From positions 59,862 through 123,861 of the forward strand of contig NZ_JHBW01000089.1 of NCBI RefSeq assembly GCF_001273845.1: a stretch of DNA of 64,000 nt, written 5' to 3'. Both the position numbers and the translations under genes were made by a program. Origin of the DNA: Leucobacter musarum subsp. musarum (GTDB lineage Bacteria > Actinomycetota > Actinomycetes > Actinomycetales > Microbacteriaceae). Each line of letters opens with the position of its first letter. Position 1 is the stretch's first letter. Positions 52,925 through 59,924 of this stretch are shown here, in pieces. The notes beneath the pieces are model-generated. The model was not told where the DNA came from and made no database searches. It saw only the letters and a program-made list of their open reading frames with translations.

Positions 52925-53816
52925 AGAAATGAAGGCTCGTGAAGGCCTCGTGCTCGGGATGAGTGAATCCGAGTATCACGGGCAGGGCGTGTACAGAGAG
53001 TTTCGAACCGCTGAGCTCTCTTCGACTGGCGCGAAGAAACTGCTGAAGTCTCCTGCTCACTACAAGTGGGCGATGGACCATGCCGAGGATGAGAAGCCCA
53101 AAGCGACGTTCGACGTGGGAACCGCGATCCACACGAAGGTTCTCGGGACCGGGCAACAGGCCGTCTGTGTGCCTGAGGAGCTGCTCGACGCCGATGGGAA
53201 AGGCCGGCGCAATGCGGCGGCTCAGAAGTGGATGTCTGAGGCACGCAGGGACGGCTACGTCGTGGTGACGGCTTCTGAACTCCAAAGCATCAACCTCGCT
53301 GCCGAAGCGGTGCTGCGCCACCCTGATGTGGGCCCGGTGCTTGAAGCAGCTGGTCACCCGGAAGCGTCCGTGTTCTCCCAGGATCCTGAAACGGGATTGC
53401 CGATGCGCCTTCGGTTCGACTGGATGCCCACTGAGCACCATGTCGCGCTGGATCTCAAATCGACCACCGATGCGTCCACCAAGGCCTTCACGCGAACGAT
53501 CGATGACCTCGACTACGACGTTTCTTGGGGTCACTACATGGAAGGTGCCGCCTACGCGGGTTCGCACATCACCGACATGGTCTTCGTAGCGGTTGAGAAA
53601 GTGCCGCCCTATGGGGTGCAGGTGCACAGTCTCGATCGTGACTGGCAGGAGATGGCGTTCGTGCGAGCGCGAGCTGCGCGCACCATTTTGCTCCGCTCCC
53701 TCGAGTCGGGGGAGTGGCCCTGCTACGTGCCGGGAGTTCGTGAGCTGCAACCGCCCCCGTGGGTGATCAATCGCTTCCAAGACGAGATGAAACAAGAACT
53801 GGAGGGGGAGCTTTGA
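52917..53816 (+). CDS. RecE/exonuclease VIII-like PD-(D/E)XK nuclease
   Basis: 299 residues from GTG 52917. Landmarks of the phage exonuclease (DUF3799) family: YREFRTAELSSTGAKKLLKSP near 26-46, FDVGTAIHTKVLG near 65-77, and the catalytic strand VALDLKSTTDAS near 178-189. It would chew 5' ends to give single strands for annealing. It is followed by a RecA-fold ATPase and, further on, SSB and a RuvC-like resolvase. Confidence 0.85.
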   Translation: MTEEMKAREGLVLGMSESEYHGQGVYREFRTAELSSTGAKKLLKSPAHYKWAMDHAEDEKPKATFDVGTAIHTKVLGTGQQAVCVPEELLDADGKGRRNAAAQKWMSEARRDGYVVVTASELQSINLAAEAVLRHPDVGPVLEAAGHPEASVFSQDPETGLPMRLRFDWMPTEHHVALDLKSTTDASTKAFTRTIDDLDYDVSWGHYMEGAAYAGSHITDMVFVAVEKVPPYGVQVHSLDRDWQEMAFVRARAARTILLRSLESGEWPCYVPGVRELQPPPWVINRFQDEMKQELEGEL

Positions 53817-54649
53817 GCAACCCAACACCACGCCCGCCCGCACAAGCTCGACCGCGCGGCCCGCGCCCAGTGGAGCCGTTGCAGACCCGCAAGCCGACGG
53901 GGCTGCCGTCCTGGCCTGTTCTCCTGCTGACGGGGCGGGAGAAGACGGGGAAGTCGTACCAGGCCGCGCGGGCCTCAGCATCCGAGCTCATCGGCCGGAC
54001 GTTCTGGATCGGCTTCGGTGAGAAAGACCCTGATGAGTACGGGGCGATTCCCGGCGCTCGGTTCGAGATCGTTCCTCACGACGGCTCTCTCGAGGACTTC
54101 TACCAGAAGGTCCGCGCCGCGGCCGCGGCGCCGATCGACGACGGGCGAAAGAACCTGCTCGTGATCGACTCTGGCACTCGCATCTGGGACGAACTCCGAG
54201 ACCAGGCGACAGATTCCGCGATCGCCCGTCAATCGTTCGACAAGGGCGGCAACCCCATCGTCGGCATGGACCTCTGGAACGTCGCCACCGGCAAGTGGGC
54301 GAAGATTCTCGCCGCAGCACGCACCCATGATGGCCCCGTCATCATCACCGCGCGACTCGACACGGTCACGGTCATGAACGATGCGGGTAAGCCGACAAAG
54401 GACAAGACCGACAAGATCAAGGGTCAGAAGGATCTGCCCTACGACGTCGACGCCATCGTCGAGATGCCCGAGCGCGGGAAAGCCACACTCACCGGCGCAC
54501 GTTCGGTGATCTTCAAGATGCCAGAGCGCCTCGACATCGACTGGTTCGAGGAGCAGGGCGTAGACGGGCTCTGGCGGCGCCTTGGGCTCGACAGTTCGCC
54601 GACCTCACAGCCGGTCTACGCCGAGCCGCCCAATTCCGAGGAAGTCTGA
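53813..54649 (+). CDS. RecA-fold ATPase (phage AAA/Sak4-like)
   Basis: 278 residues from TTG 53813, which overlaps the exonuclease stop and has GGAGGGGGAG upstream. Walker A GREKTGKS at 41-48, Walker B-like LLVIDSGTRIWDEL near 116-129, later IITARLDTVTVM. Resembles phage Sak4-type or NTP-binding recombination proteins. Works presumably with the adjacent exonuclease in recombination. Sak4 assignment is tentative. Confidence 0.75.
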   Translation: MSNPTPRPPAQARPRGPRPVEPLQTRKPTGLPSWPVLLLTGREKTGKSYQAARASASELIGRTFWIGFGEKDPDEYGAIPGARFEIVPHDGSLEDFYQKVRAAAAAPIDDGRKNLLVIDSGTRIWDELRDQATDSAIARQSFDKGGNPIVGMDLWNVATGKWAKILAAARTHDGPVIITARLDTVTVMNDAGKPTKDKTDKIKGQKDLPYDVDAIVEMPERGKATLTGARSVIFKMPERLDIDWFEEQGVDGLWRRLGLDSSPTSQPVYAEPPNSEEV

Positions 54650-54650
54650 G

Positions 54651-55049
54651 GTGGCCGGCAAAGACCTCTCCGTCTTCACGCCGGCTGTCGTCGATCTCAT
54701 TTTCGCTCGCGACAACGGGCGCTGTGCAAAGTGCGGGCGCAAGTGGGATCGCGATTACGGCAGAGCAGCTCTCGGCGGCTGGGATATGCAGCATCGGATG
54801 GCTCGCGGACAAGGCGGATCCAGGAAGAACCCCGCAGCGGGCGACGTGTCAGCCGGCATCATCCTTTGCCGAACCTGTCACCACGACGTCGAAGTGAAGC
54901 ACCGGGTAGACGGATTCGCGCAGGGCTTCGCCATCTCACGAATCGGCATTCGAATGCCGTGGGAAGTACCGATCCGGCACGCCGTCCATGGATGGTGCCG
55001 GTTGACGCAGGAAGGAGGCCACGAGCCATGCGTACCCCCAGACGACTGA
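54651..55049 (+). CDS. HNH endonuclease family protein
   Basis: 132 residues from GTG 54651. Zinc pair CAKCGRKW near 25-32, then MQHRMARGQGGSRKNPA (the HNH His and Asn region) and CRTCHHDVE near 83-91. A free-standing HNH in the recombination region; it could be a nicking endonuclease or homing type. Confidence 0.78.
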   Translation: MAGKDLSVFTPAVVDLIFARDNGRCAKCGRKWDRDYGRAALGGWDMQHRMARGQGGSRKNPAAGDVSAGIILCRTCHHDVEVKHRVDGFAQGFAISRIGIRMPWEVPIRHAVHGWCRLTQEGGHEPCVPPDD

Positions 55050-55282
55050 ACGACGAGCACGTGATCCTCGCGGCACGGGCCATGAGCACTGAGGAGCTTT
55101 GCCACTTCGCCACGGAGTACGAGGAGCTCGGGGATCGCAGCCTCGCAGCGCTCTACAGTGACGCGCTCAGCGTCCAAGCGCGAGAGATCAGCTGGGGTGA
55201 GATCATCCGCCTCAGCATGACCGGGTGGAAGGAGGAGGAATGTGGCCAGGATCAGAACCATCAAGCCAGAGTTCTGGACTGA
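55028..55282 (+). CDS. Small phage protein, hypothetical
   Basis: 84 residues from ATG 55028, overlapping the HNH gene end and the start of the replication-protein gene by 41 bases. Helical composition (ILAARAMSTEELCHFATEYEELGDRSL). No family; the long overlaps reduce confidence. Confidence 0.45.
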   Translation: MRTPRRLNDEHVILAARAMSTEELCHFATEYEELGDRSLAALYSDALSVQAREISWGEIIRLSMTGWKEEECGQDQNHQARVLD

Positions 55283-55913
55283 TGGGGCGATGATTCGCCT
55301 CCCCATCGAGGTGCGGCTCTTCTACATCGGACTGTGGAACTTCGCCTGCGATCGCGGGCATCTTGAAGACGATCCGCTCGGGCTCAAGCTGCGCATCCTG
55401 CCGGCTGACCCGGTGGATAGCGATTCCCTCGTGCAGCAGCTGGTCGACGCTGGGCGTCTCCGCCGTGCCACGGCGTCGGGGAAGGACTACTTGGAGATCC
55501 CGAGCTTCGCGGATCATCAGCGCGTCGATACTCGCTGGAAATCGCGCTGCCTCATGTGCGCTCAACCCGACTCGGTCGAACTCGATGAAACTCACGCGAG
55601 TTCCGATGAGACACGTGGGAGCGAACACGAGATCCCACGTAGGAGGGGAGGGGAAGGGAAGGTAAAGGAAAGGAGGGGAGGGGAGGTACCACCCCCACCC
55701 CCCACCACCCGAACTTGCCAAAAACACGACCACTGGGGTCACAACGAGAACTGTCGTGCCTGCAAACAGGACCGAGAAGCGTACGAAGCCGAGAAGAAGT
55801 CGATCGAAGCTGACGCCCGACGGTTTGCTCGCCGGGAGAAACAGTTCTGCCCTCATGGGCTACCGAGACACGAATCATGCGAAAGGTGTGGTGACGAATG
55901 GCCGGGGAAATAG
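55242..55913 (+). CDS. Phage replication initiator-like protein
   Basis: 223 residues from GTG 55242, with GGAGGAGG upstream. It begins MARIRTIKPEFWTDG, the signature of phage DnaD-type replication proteins, then a winged-helix region to about residue 110. A basic low-complexity stretch coded by a purine-rich DNA run leads to a Cys/His-rich C-terminus (CQKHDHWGHNENCRAC; FCPHGLPRHESCERC) that could bind zinc. Confidence 0.78.
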   Translation: MARIRTIKPEFWTDGAMIRLPIEVRLFYIGLWNFACDRGHLEDDPLGLKLRILPADPVDSDSLVQQLVDAGRLRRATASGKDYLEIPSFADHQRVDTRWKSRCLMCAQPDSVELDETHASSDETRGSEHEIPRRRGGEGKVKERRGGEVPPPPPTTRTCQKHDHWGHNENCRACKQDREAYEAEKKSIEADARRFARREKQFCPHGLPRHESCERCGDEWPGK

Positions 55914-56260
55914 ACCTCGCCGAGATGGAGATCGCCGCCGGCGAGAACGCCGCGCAGCTGCTTCAACTCATCGAAGCGAATCAGCGCAGCGCCCTGCAGG
56001 CGTGGGTGAACGAGCGTTCGCGCAGCGAGCTCGCTTGGATGGTGCTCGCGCTCGGCGCCGACCTGCTGTCGAAGGAAGCCGAGATCGACAAGCTCGAAAT
56101 CGGTCGCGGCATCCTGCAACGGCAAAACGAGACCCTCGACGTCGCCAACGCCACGCTCTTCCGAGAGAAACGCGTGCTCGGTGACAAAGTCAAGGAGCTG
56201 CGTAGCCTAAACGAGGCGCGCGCAGCTGCTCGACCGACGAAAGGGATGGCGGCAGCATGA
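55898..56260 (+). CDS. Coiled-coil phage protein
   Basis: 120 residues, almost entirely helical with a heptad-like region near 55-105 (KEAEIDKLEIGRGILQRQNE). ATG 55898 overlaps the replication-protein gene by 16 bases, and its own end overlaps the next gene by ATGA. Function unknown. Confidence 0.6.
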   Translation: MAGEIDLAEMEIAAGENAAQLLQLIEANQRSALQAWVNERSRSELAWMVLALGADLLSKEAEIDKLEIGRGILQRQNETLDVANATLFREKRVLGDKVKELRSLNEARAAARPTKGMAAA

Positions 56261-56757
56261 CGCAGACCACCGGGGAAGTTCTCGTCCTGAAGCTTCCGAT
56301 TCCGCTCGACGCTATGGCGACCGTCCAGGAGTTCGTCGAGCGTGTCTACGGCTCGGGAGAAACACGTTTGCGCATGGATGGCGAGTGTATGCGCATCGTC
56401 GCCCCGGAGGACGGGTGGGGCCCACGAGCCCGCGGCCGAGGCAGGCTCCCATCAGCCTCGAATGACGCACTCAAACTGCGATACGTGAGCCTCAAGGAGG
56501 GTACGGCGCAGATCACGGTTGAAGACGCGGAATCCACTGTGCTCTTCATTACGGAGATTGCTAAGCAGTGGTTTGACTCGATCGGCGGCGTCAACTACGT
56601 CGAGACCAAACTAGCGACCGCAGGTGCCGACGAACCCGAGTTCGTTTTCACCATGCAGCGAGCATCTGGGATGACGCCGCACGAGCTTCGACAGAGTGCC
56701 GAAGCTCGCGTCGTTGAACTTGAGGCAGAACTCAAGCTCCTGCGGGGTGGCGAATGA
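56257..56757 (+). CDS. Phage protein of unknown function
   Basis: 166 residues with a mixed alpha/beta composition and a C-terminal charged helix (ARVVELEAELKLLRGGE). ATGA overlaps link it to the coiled-coil protein and the resolvase. Unknown. Confidence 0.55.
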   Translation: MTQTTGEVLVLKLPIPLDAMATVQEFVERVYGSGETRLRMDGECMRIVAPEDGWGPRARGRGRLPSASNDALKLRYVSLKEGTAQITVEDAESTVLFITEIAKQWFDSIGGVNYVETKLATAGADEPEFVFTMQRASGMTPHELRQSAEARVVELEAELKLLRGGE

Positions 56758-57293
56758 TCCTGGGAATCGACTTCAGCCTCACCGCTACTGGCGTCTGCGC
56801 CATCACCGACGGCCAAGCAGAGTGCATCACCATCCGATCCGGCCCCGGTGCCGAGTGGTGGATGCACCCAGACCGCGTCGGCATGATCGCCGGAAAGATC
56901 GCCGAATGGGCTACCCCGCTTGGTGGGATCCCGGCGTGGACTATCGAGTCGCCGTCGTTCGGGTCGAAAGGGCAGCTCGACAAGCTCTACTCAGGCTGGT
57001 GGATGCTCGTCGACGGCCTCATGCAGCGCGGATGGGAGCCACCTCTCAGGGTGACGCCGTCTCAACTGAAGAAGTTCGCGACGGGGCGCGGCAACGCGGC
57101 GAAAGACGAAGTTCTTCTCGCAGCCGCCCGACGCTACCCCGACGCTGCACCGGCCAACAACAACGAGACCGACGCCCTCGTGCTCGCCGCCATCGGCGCC
57201 GCCGCAGTCGGCGAACCCTTCGCCGGAGACCTCACCCAGTACCAACAAGACATCGTCGACGCCGTACGCGCCGGCGGAAAGGACAAGAAATGA
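56754..57293 (+). CDS. RuvC-like Holliday junction resolvase
   Basis: 179 residues. RNase H-type fold start MILGIDFSLTATGVCAI with Asp5 in place, then WTIESPSFGSKGQ (catalytic Glu) and NNNETDALVLAAIGAA (late Asp). Phage-encoded RuvC-type resolvases resolve recombination or replication junctions; this fits the neighbouring recombination genes. Confidence 0.82.
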   Translation: MILGIDFSLTATGVCAITDGQAECITIRSGPGAEWWMHPDRVGMIAGKIAEWATPLGGIPAWTIESPSFGSKGQLDKLYSGWWMLVDGLMQRGWEPPLRVTPSQLKKFATGRGNAAKDEVLLAAARRYPDAAPANNNETDALVLAAIGAAAVGEPFAGDLTQYQQDIVDAVRAGGKDKK

Positions 57294-57625
57294 CAGACCG
57301 TCCATCACCCCCGTACCCGTCACCGGCGGAACTGAAAGCCACGAGAGCTCGCGCGATCGTGGCCTTACTCGTTATCGCAGTCGGCGTCGTCGCATCGATC
57401 GTGCTGCTGACGCTGCAGATCGCCCAGGTCGCCACGTTCTCGCCGGCGATCTTCGTCGGCCTGCTGCTCGGCACACCGCTGCTCGTGCTCATCATCGCGA
57501 TCGCTGGCGGGCGGAAACGCCCCCGGGGATCGTCGAGCACGATCCTGAGCACTTCCGAACAGGCCGGCGTCGATCGCGTCGTCGATCGCATCCGGTCAGA
57601 ACGGGGACAGCATGATGAGCGCTGA
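57290..57625 (+). CDS. Small membrane protein with two helices
   Basis: 111 residues from ATG 57290 (ATGA overlap). Hydrophobic helices near 23-45 (IVALLVIAVGVVASIVLLTL) and 53-72 (IFVGLLLGTPLLVLIIAIAG), then a basic cytoplasmic end. Function unknown. Confidence 0.6.
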   Translation: MTDRPSPPYPSPAELKATRARAIVALLVIAVGVVASIVLLTLQIAQVATFSPAIFVGLLLGTPLLVLIIAIAGGRKRPRGSSSTILSTSEQAGVDRVVDRIRSERGQHDER

Positions 57626-57818
57626 AACCGATCAGGAGCCGACGCAGCCAACGGTGAAGACGCTCGCAGAGGATCTCACCTTCGCTAACGAGCTCGGTGG
57701 ATGGTGTGGTTACGGGTTCGACGAGGAGTCAGGGGCTCTCACCGTTGAGCTCTACGGCAACGACGGCGAGATCAAGAAAACATATCGAGCTCATGTGACA
57801 TTTGAGGAGGTCCAGTAG
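57612..57818 (+). CDS. Small acidic phage protein
   Basis: 68 residues, acidic, with WCGYGFDEESGALTVELYGND as its most distinctive region. Starts inside the preceding gene and shares one base with the SSB start. Unknown. Confidence 0.5.
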   Translation: MMSAETDQEPTQPTVKTLAEDLTFANELGGWCGYGFDEESGALTVELYGNDGEIKKTYRAHVTFEEVQ

Positions 57819-58321
57819 TGGCCGGAGAACCGCTCATCACAGTTGTCGGGAACCTCGTTGCCGACCCGGAACCTCGCGTCAGCCAGGCAGGAAAGGCGTG
57901 GGTGACGTTCCGCATCGCCTCGACCCCGCGCGTCCGTGATCGTCAGTCGGGTGACTGGTCTGACGGTGAACCGCTGTGGCTTGGATGCCGGGCCTATGGC
58001 GACTACGCGGACAATATCGCCGCATCTCTCACGAAGGGCATGCGCGTCATCGTTCAAGGACGCCTCACTCAGCGGTCGTACACAGACAACCAAGGGCAGC
58101 AGCGCACCTCGCTCGACCTCGAAGTCGAAGAGGTCGGACCGTCGCTCCGCTTCGCTACTGCACAGGTGACGCGTGCCGGCGATCGCGGACAGGTCGGCGG
58201 CTTCGGGCAGCAGCAGGGCGGGTTCCAGCAGCCCGCCGCTCAGGAACGCTGGGGCGCCGCGGCGGTGCAGGATCCGCCGCCGAGCAGCTTCGGAGGATTT
58301 GACGACGAGAGTCCGTTCTGA
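57818..58321 (+). CDS. ssb: Single-stranded DNA-binding protein
   Basis: 167 residues. N-terminal OB fold (LITVVGNLVADPEPRVSQAG, EPLWLGCRAYGDYADNIAASL, GMRVIVQGRLTQRSY), then a Gly/Gln/Pro-rich linker and the acidic C-terminal tip DDESPF, which recruits partner proteins. GTG start with TGAGGAGG upstream. Phage copy serving its own replication. Confidence 0.9.
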   Translation: MAGEPLITVVGNLVADPEPRVSQAGKAWVTFRIASTPRVRDRQSGDWSDGEPLWLGCRAYGDYADNIAASLTKGMRVIVQGRLTQRSYTDNQGQQRTSLDLEVEEVGPSLRFATAQVTRAGDRGQVGGFGQQQGGFQQPAAQERWGAAAVQDPPPSSFGGFDDESPF

Positions 58322-58548
58322 TGGCGACCGACACTCTCGAGAAGCCAGACACAACGGTCGCTCCGACCGACGCCGGCGACCATGACCGCTTCGCGCACTA
58401 TTTCCGCAAATCCGACATCGAGGCCGCGTACTTCGATGGCGCCGAGGTCACCGCACTGTGCGGCAAGAAGGACGTGCCGACGCGCGATTTCACCAAGTAT
58501 CCGATCTGCAAAACATGCCAGGAGGTCATGAATGCCATCCCAAAGTGA
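58321..58548 (+). CDS. DUF3039-like small protein
   Basis: 75 residues; HDRFAHYFRKSDIEAAYFDG and VTALCGKKDVPTRDFTKYPICKTCQEV match the DUF3039 pattern with its Cys pair that may bind zinc. Found in actinobacteria; role unknown. One-base overlap with ssb and 17-base overlap with the MazG-like gene. Confidence 0.7.
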   Translation: MATDTLEKPDTTVAPTDAGDHDRFAHYFRKSDIEAAYFDGAEVTALCGKKDVPTRDFTKYPICKTCQEVMNAIPK

Positions 58549-58972
58549 CTACGTCACCACCGCCGAAGCCAACGCGGCGCTGAAGACGATCCGCCGACAC
58601 CATCAGGACCAGGTGCGCGAGTTCCGCATCGCATGCGGCGACACCGTCTCCGACGTGCCGAAGCTCCCGAACCAGGCGACCCTCCGTCTCGGTCACAAGC
58701 TGGTCAAGGAGGAAGTGCAGGAGCTCATCGACGCTGTCATCGATGCCGACGCACACGAAGTGCTCGACGCGCTCGGCGACATCCTCTACCTGACCTACGG
58801 CCTCGCCGCGGCCGCCGGATACGACGTCGACGAAGCCTTCGACCGCATCCACGCCGCGAACATGGCGAAGGTCGGCGCCGATGGCAAGGTCCGGCGCCGC
58901 GAGGACGGCAAGATCCTCAAACCCGATGGCTGGACGCCACCGGACCTGACGGATCTCGTCACCGAGAAGTAA
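58532..58972 (+). CDS. MazG-like nucleotide pyrophosphohydrolase
   Basis: 146 residues. The MazG metal motif KEEVQELIDAV (about 64-74), then HEVLDALGDILYLTYG gives the EExxE-x-ExxD acid set. Such phage enzymes hydrolyse NTP/dNTPs or lower ppGpp. ATG 58532 has CAGGAGG upstream. A terminator follows. Confidence 0.78.
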   Translation: MPSQSDYVTTAEANAALKTIRRHHQDQVREFRIACGDTVSDVPKLPNQATLRLGHKLVKEEVQELIDAVIDADAHEVLDALGDILYLTYGLAAAAGYDVDEAFDRIHAANMAKVGADGKVRRREDGKILKPDGWTPPDLTDLVTEK

Positions 58973-58978
58973 CCAATC

Positions 58979-59004
58979 AAGCCCCGCCGCAAGCGGGGCT
59001 TTCG
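58979..59004 (+). terminator. Rho-independent terminator after the MazG-like gene
   Basis: AAGCCCCGC-5-GCGGGGCTT stem followed by TTCG; seven bases after the stop codon. Confidence 0.8.
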
Positions 59005-59064
59005 CATTCGAGGGGGTCTGGCAGGAGTCGGGCCCCCTCGACGTGTCGCAAGGAGGTGCCCGAC

Positions 59065-59463
59065 GTGGGCCCAGAGAACGAATCGCAAAACATCCCCACC
59101 GTAAGCATCTACTTTGCCCCTCCGGGTACCGAACTGCCGCCAGTCGGCAACCTCGAGGCCGCCGGGTTCACGCCGCTCGGCTTCCGGTCCGAGGTTACGT
59201 GGATCGATGAGGCCCACGAGGCGTTCACCTCATTCGGTGATGCGGCGATCAAGGCGGGCGAAGCGATGAAGACATTCTCGATCACGCTCTCCGGTCTGAA
59301 GTTCGACGCATTGCTTCTCTCGGTGATCTTTGGTCGCAAACCTCGTCGAAAGCGCGACCGGAAGCGCTGGGTCGCACTCAAGAAGGTGCGGGCGAAAGCA
59401 GCACGGGATCTCCGCCGCGCTGATCAGCGTCTCGCAATAGGAATCAAGGAGGGCTCACGATGA
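59065..59463 (+). CDS. Phage protein of unknown function with basic C-terminus
   Basis: 132 residues from GTG 59065, with AGGAGG eight bases upstream. The last 50 residues are strongly basic (GRKPRRKRDRKRW), suggesting nucleic-acid binding. ATGA overlap to the next gene. Confidence 0.55.
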   Translation: MGPENESQNIPTVSIYFAPPGTELPPVGNLEAAGFTPLGFRSEVTWIDEAHEAFTSFGDAAIKAGEAMKTFSITLSGLKFDALLLSVIFGRKPRRKRDRKRWVALKKVRAKAARDLRRADQRLAIGIKEGSR

Positions 59464-59924
59464 GCACCTACGCATCGAAGACCGATGTCACCAGCGATCG
59501 CTCGCGCGGTGAGATCGAGAAGACGCTCGCCCGCTACGGGGCGACTCACTTCGCGTACATGACGGAGCCCGGCGCCGCGCGGATCGCGTTTCAGGCGAAT
59601 GGTCGCCAGGTGCGGTTCACGATCCCGCTCCCGGACCCCGCCGCGCGCGAGTTCACGCACCACGCCCGCGGAGAACGCACGGCGTCGGCGAGGGATGCTG
59701 CCTACGAGCAGGCGACGCGGCAGAAGTGGCGCGCGCTCGCGCTCGTCGTGAAGGCGAAGCTCGAGGCCATCGAGTCCGGCATCGCGACGTTCGAGCAGGA
59801 GTTCTACGCGCACACCGTGCTCCCGTCTGGCCGCACAGTGTTCGAGGAGACCGGCGAGCAGGTCGCGACGATGATCGAGACCGGCATGCCCGGACGCTTG
59901 ATGCTCGAAAGCGGGCCTCGATGA
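59460..59924 (+). CDS. Phage protein of unknown function
   Basis: 154 residues. [23 protein letters not shown] and [20 protein letters not shown] are its main features; similar proteins accompany phage replication genes, but I cannot name a family. ATGA overlaps on both sides. Confidence 0.55.
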   Translation: MSTYASKTDVTSDRSRGEIEKTLARYGATHFAYMTEPGAARIAFQANGRQVRFTIPLPDPAAREFTHHARGERTASARDAAYEQATRQKWRALALVVKAKLEAIESGIATFEQEFYAHTVLPSGRTVFEETGEQVATMIETGMPGRLMLESGPR

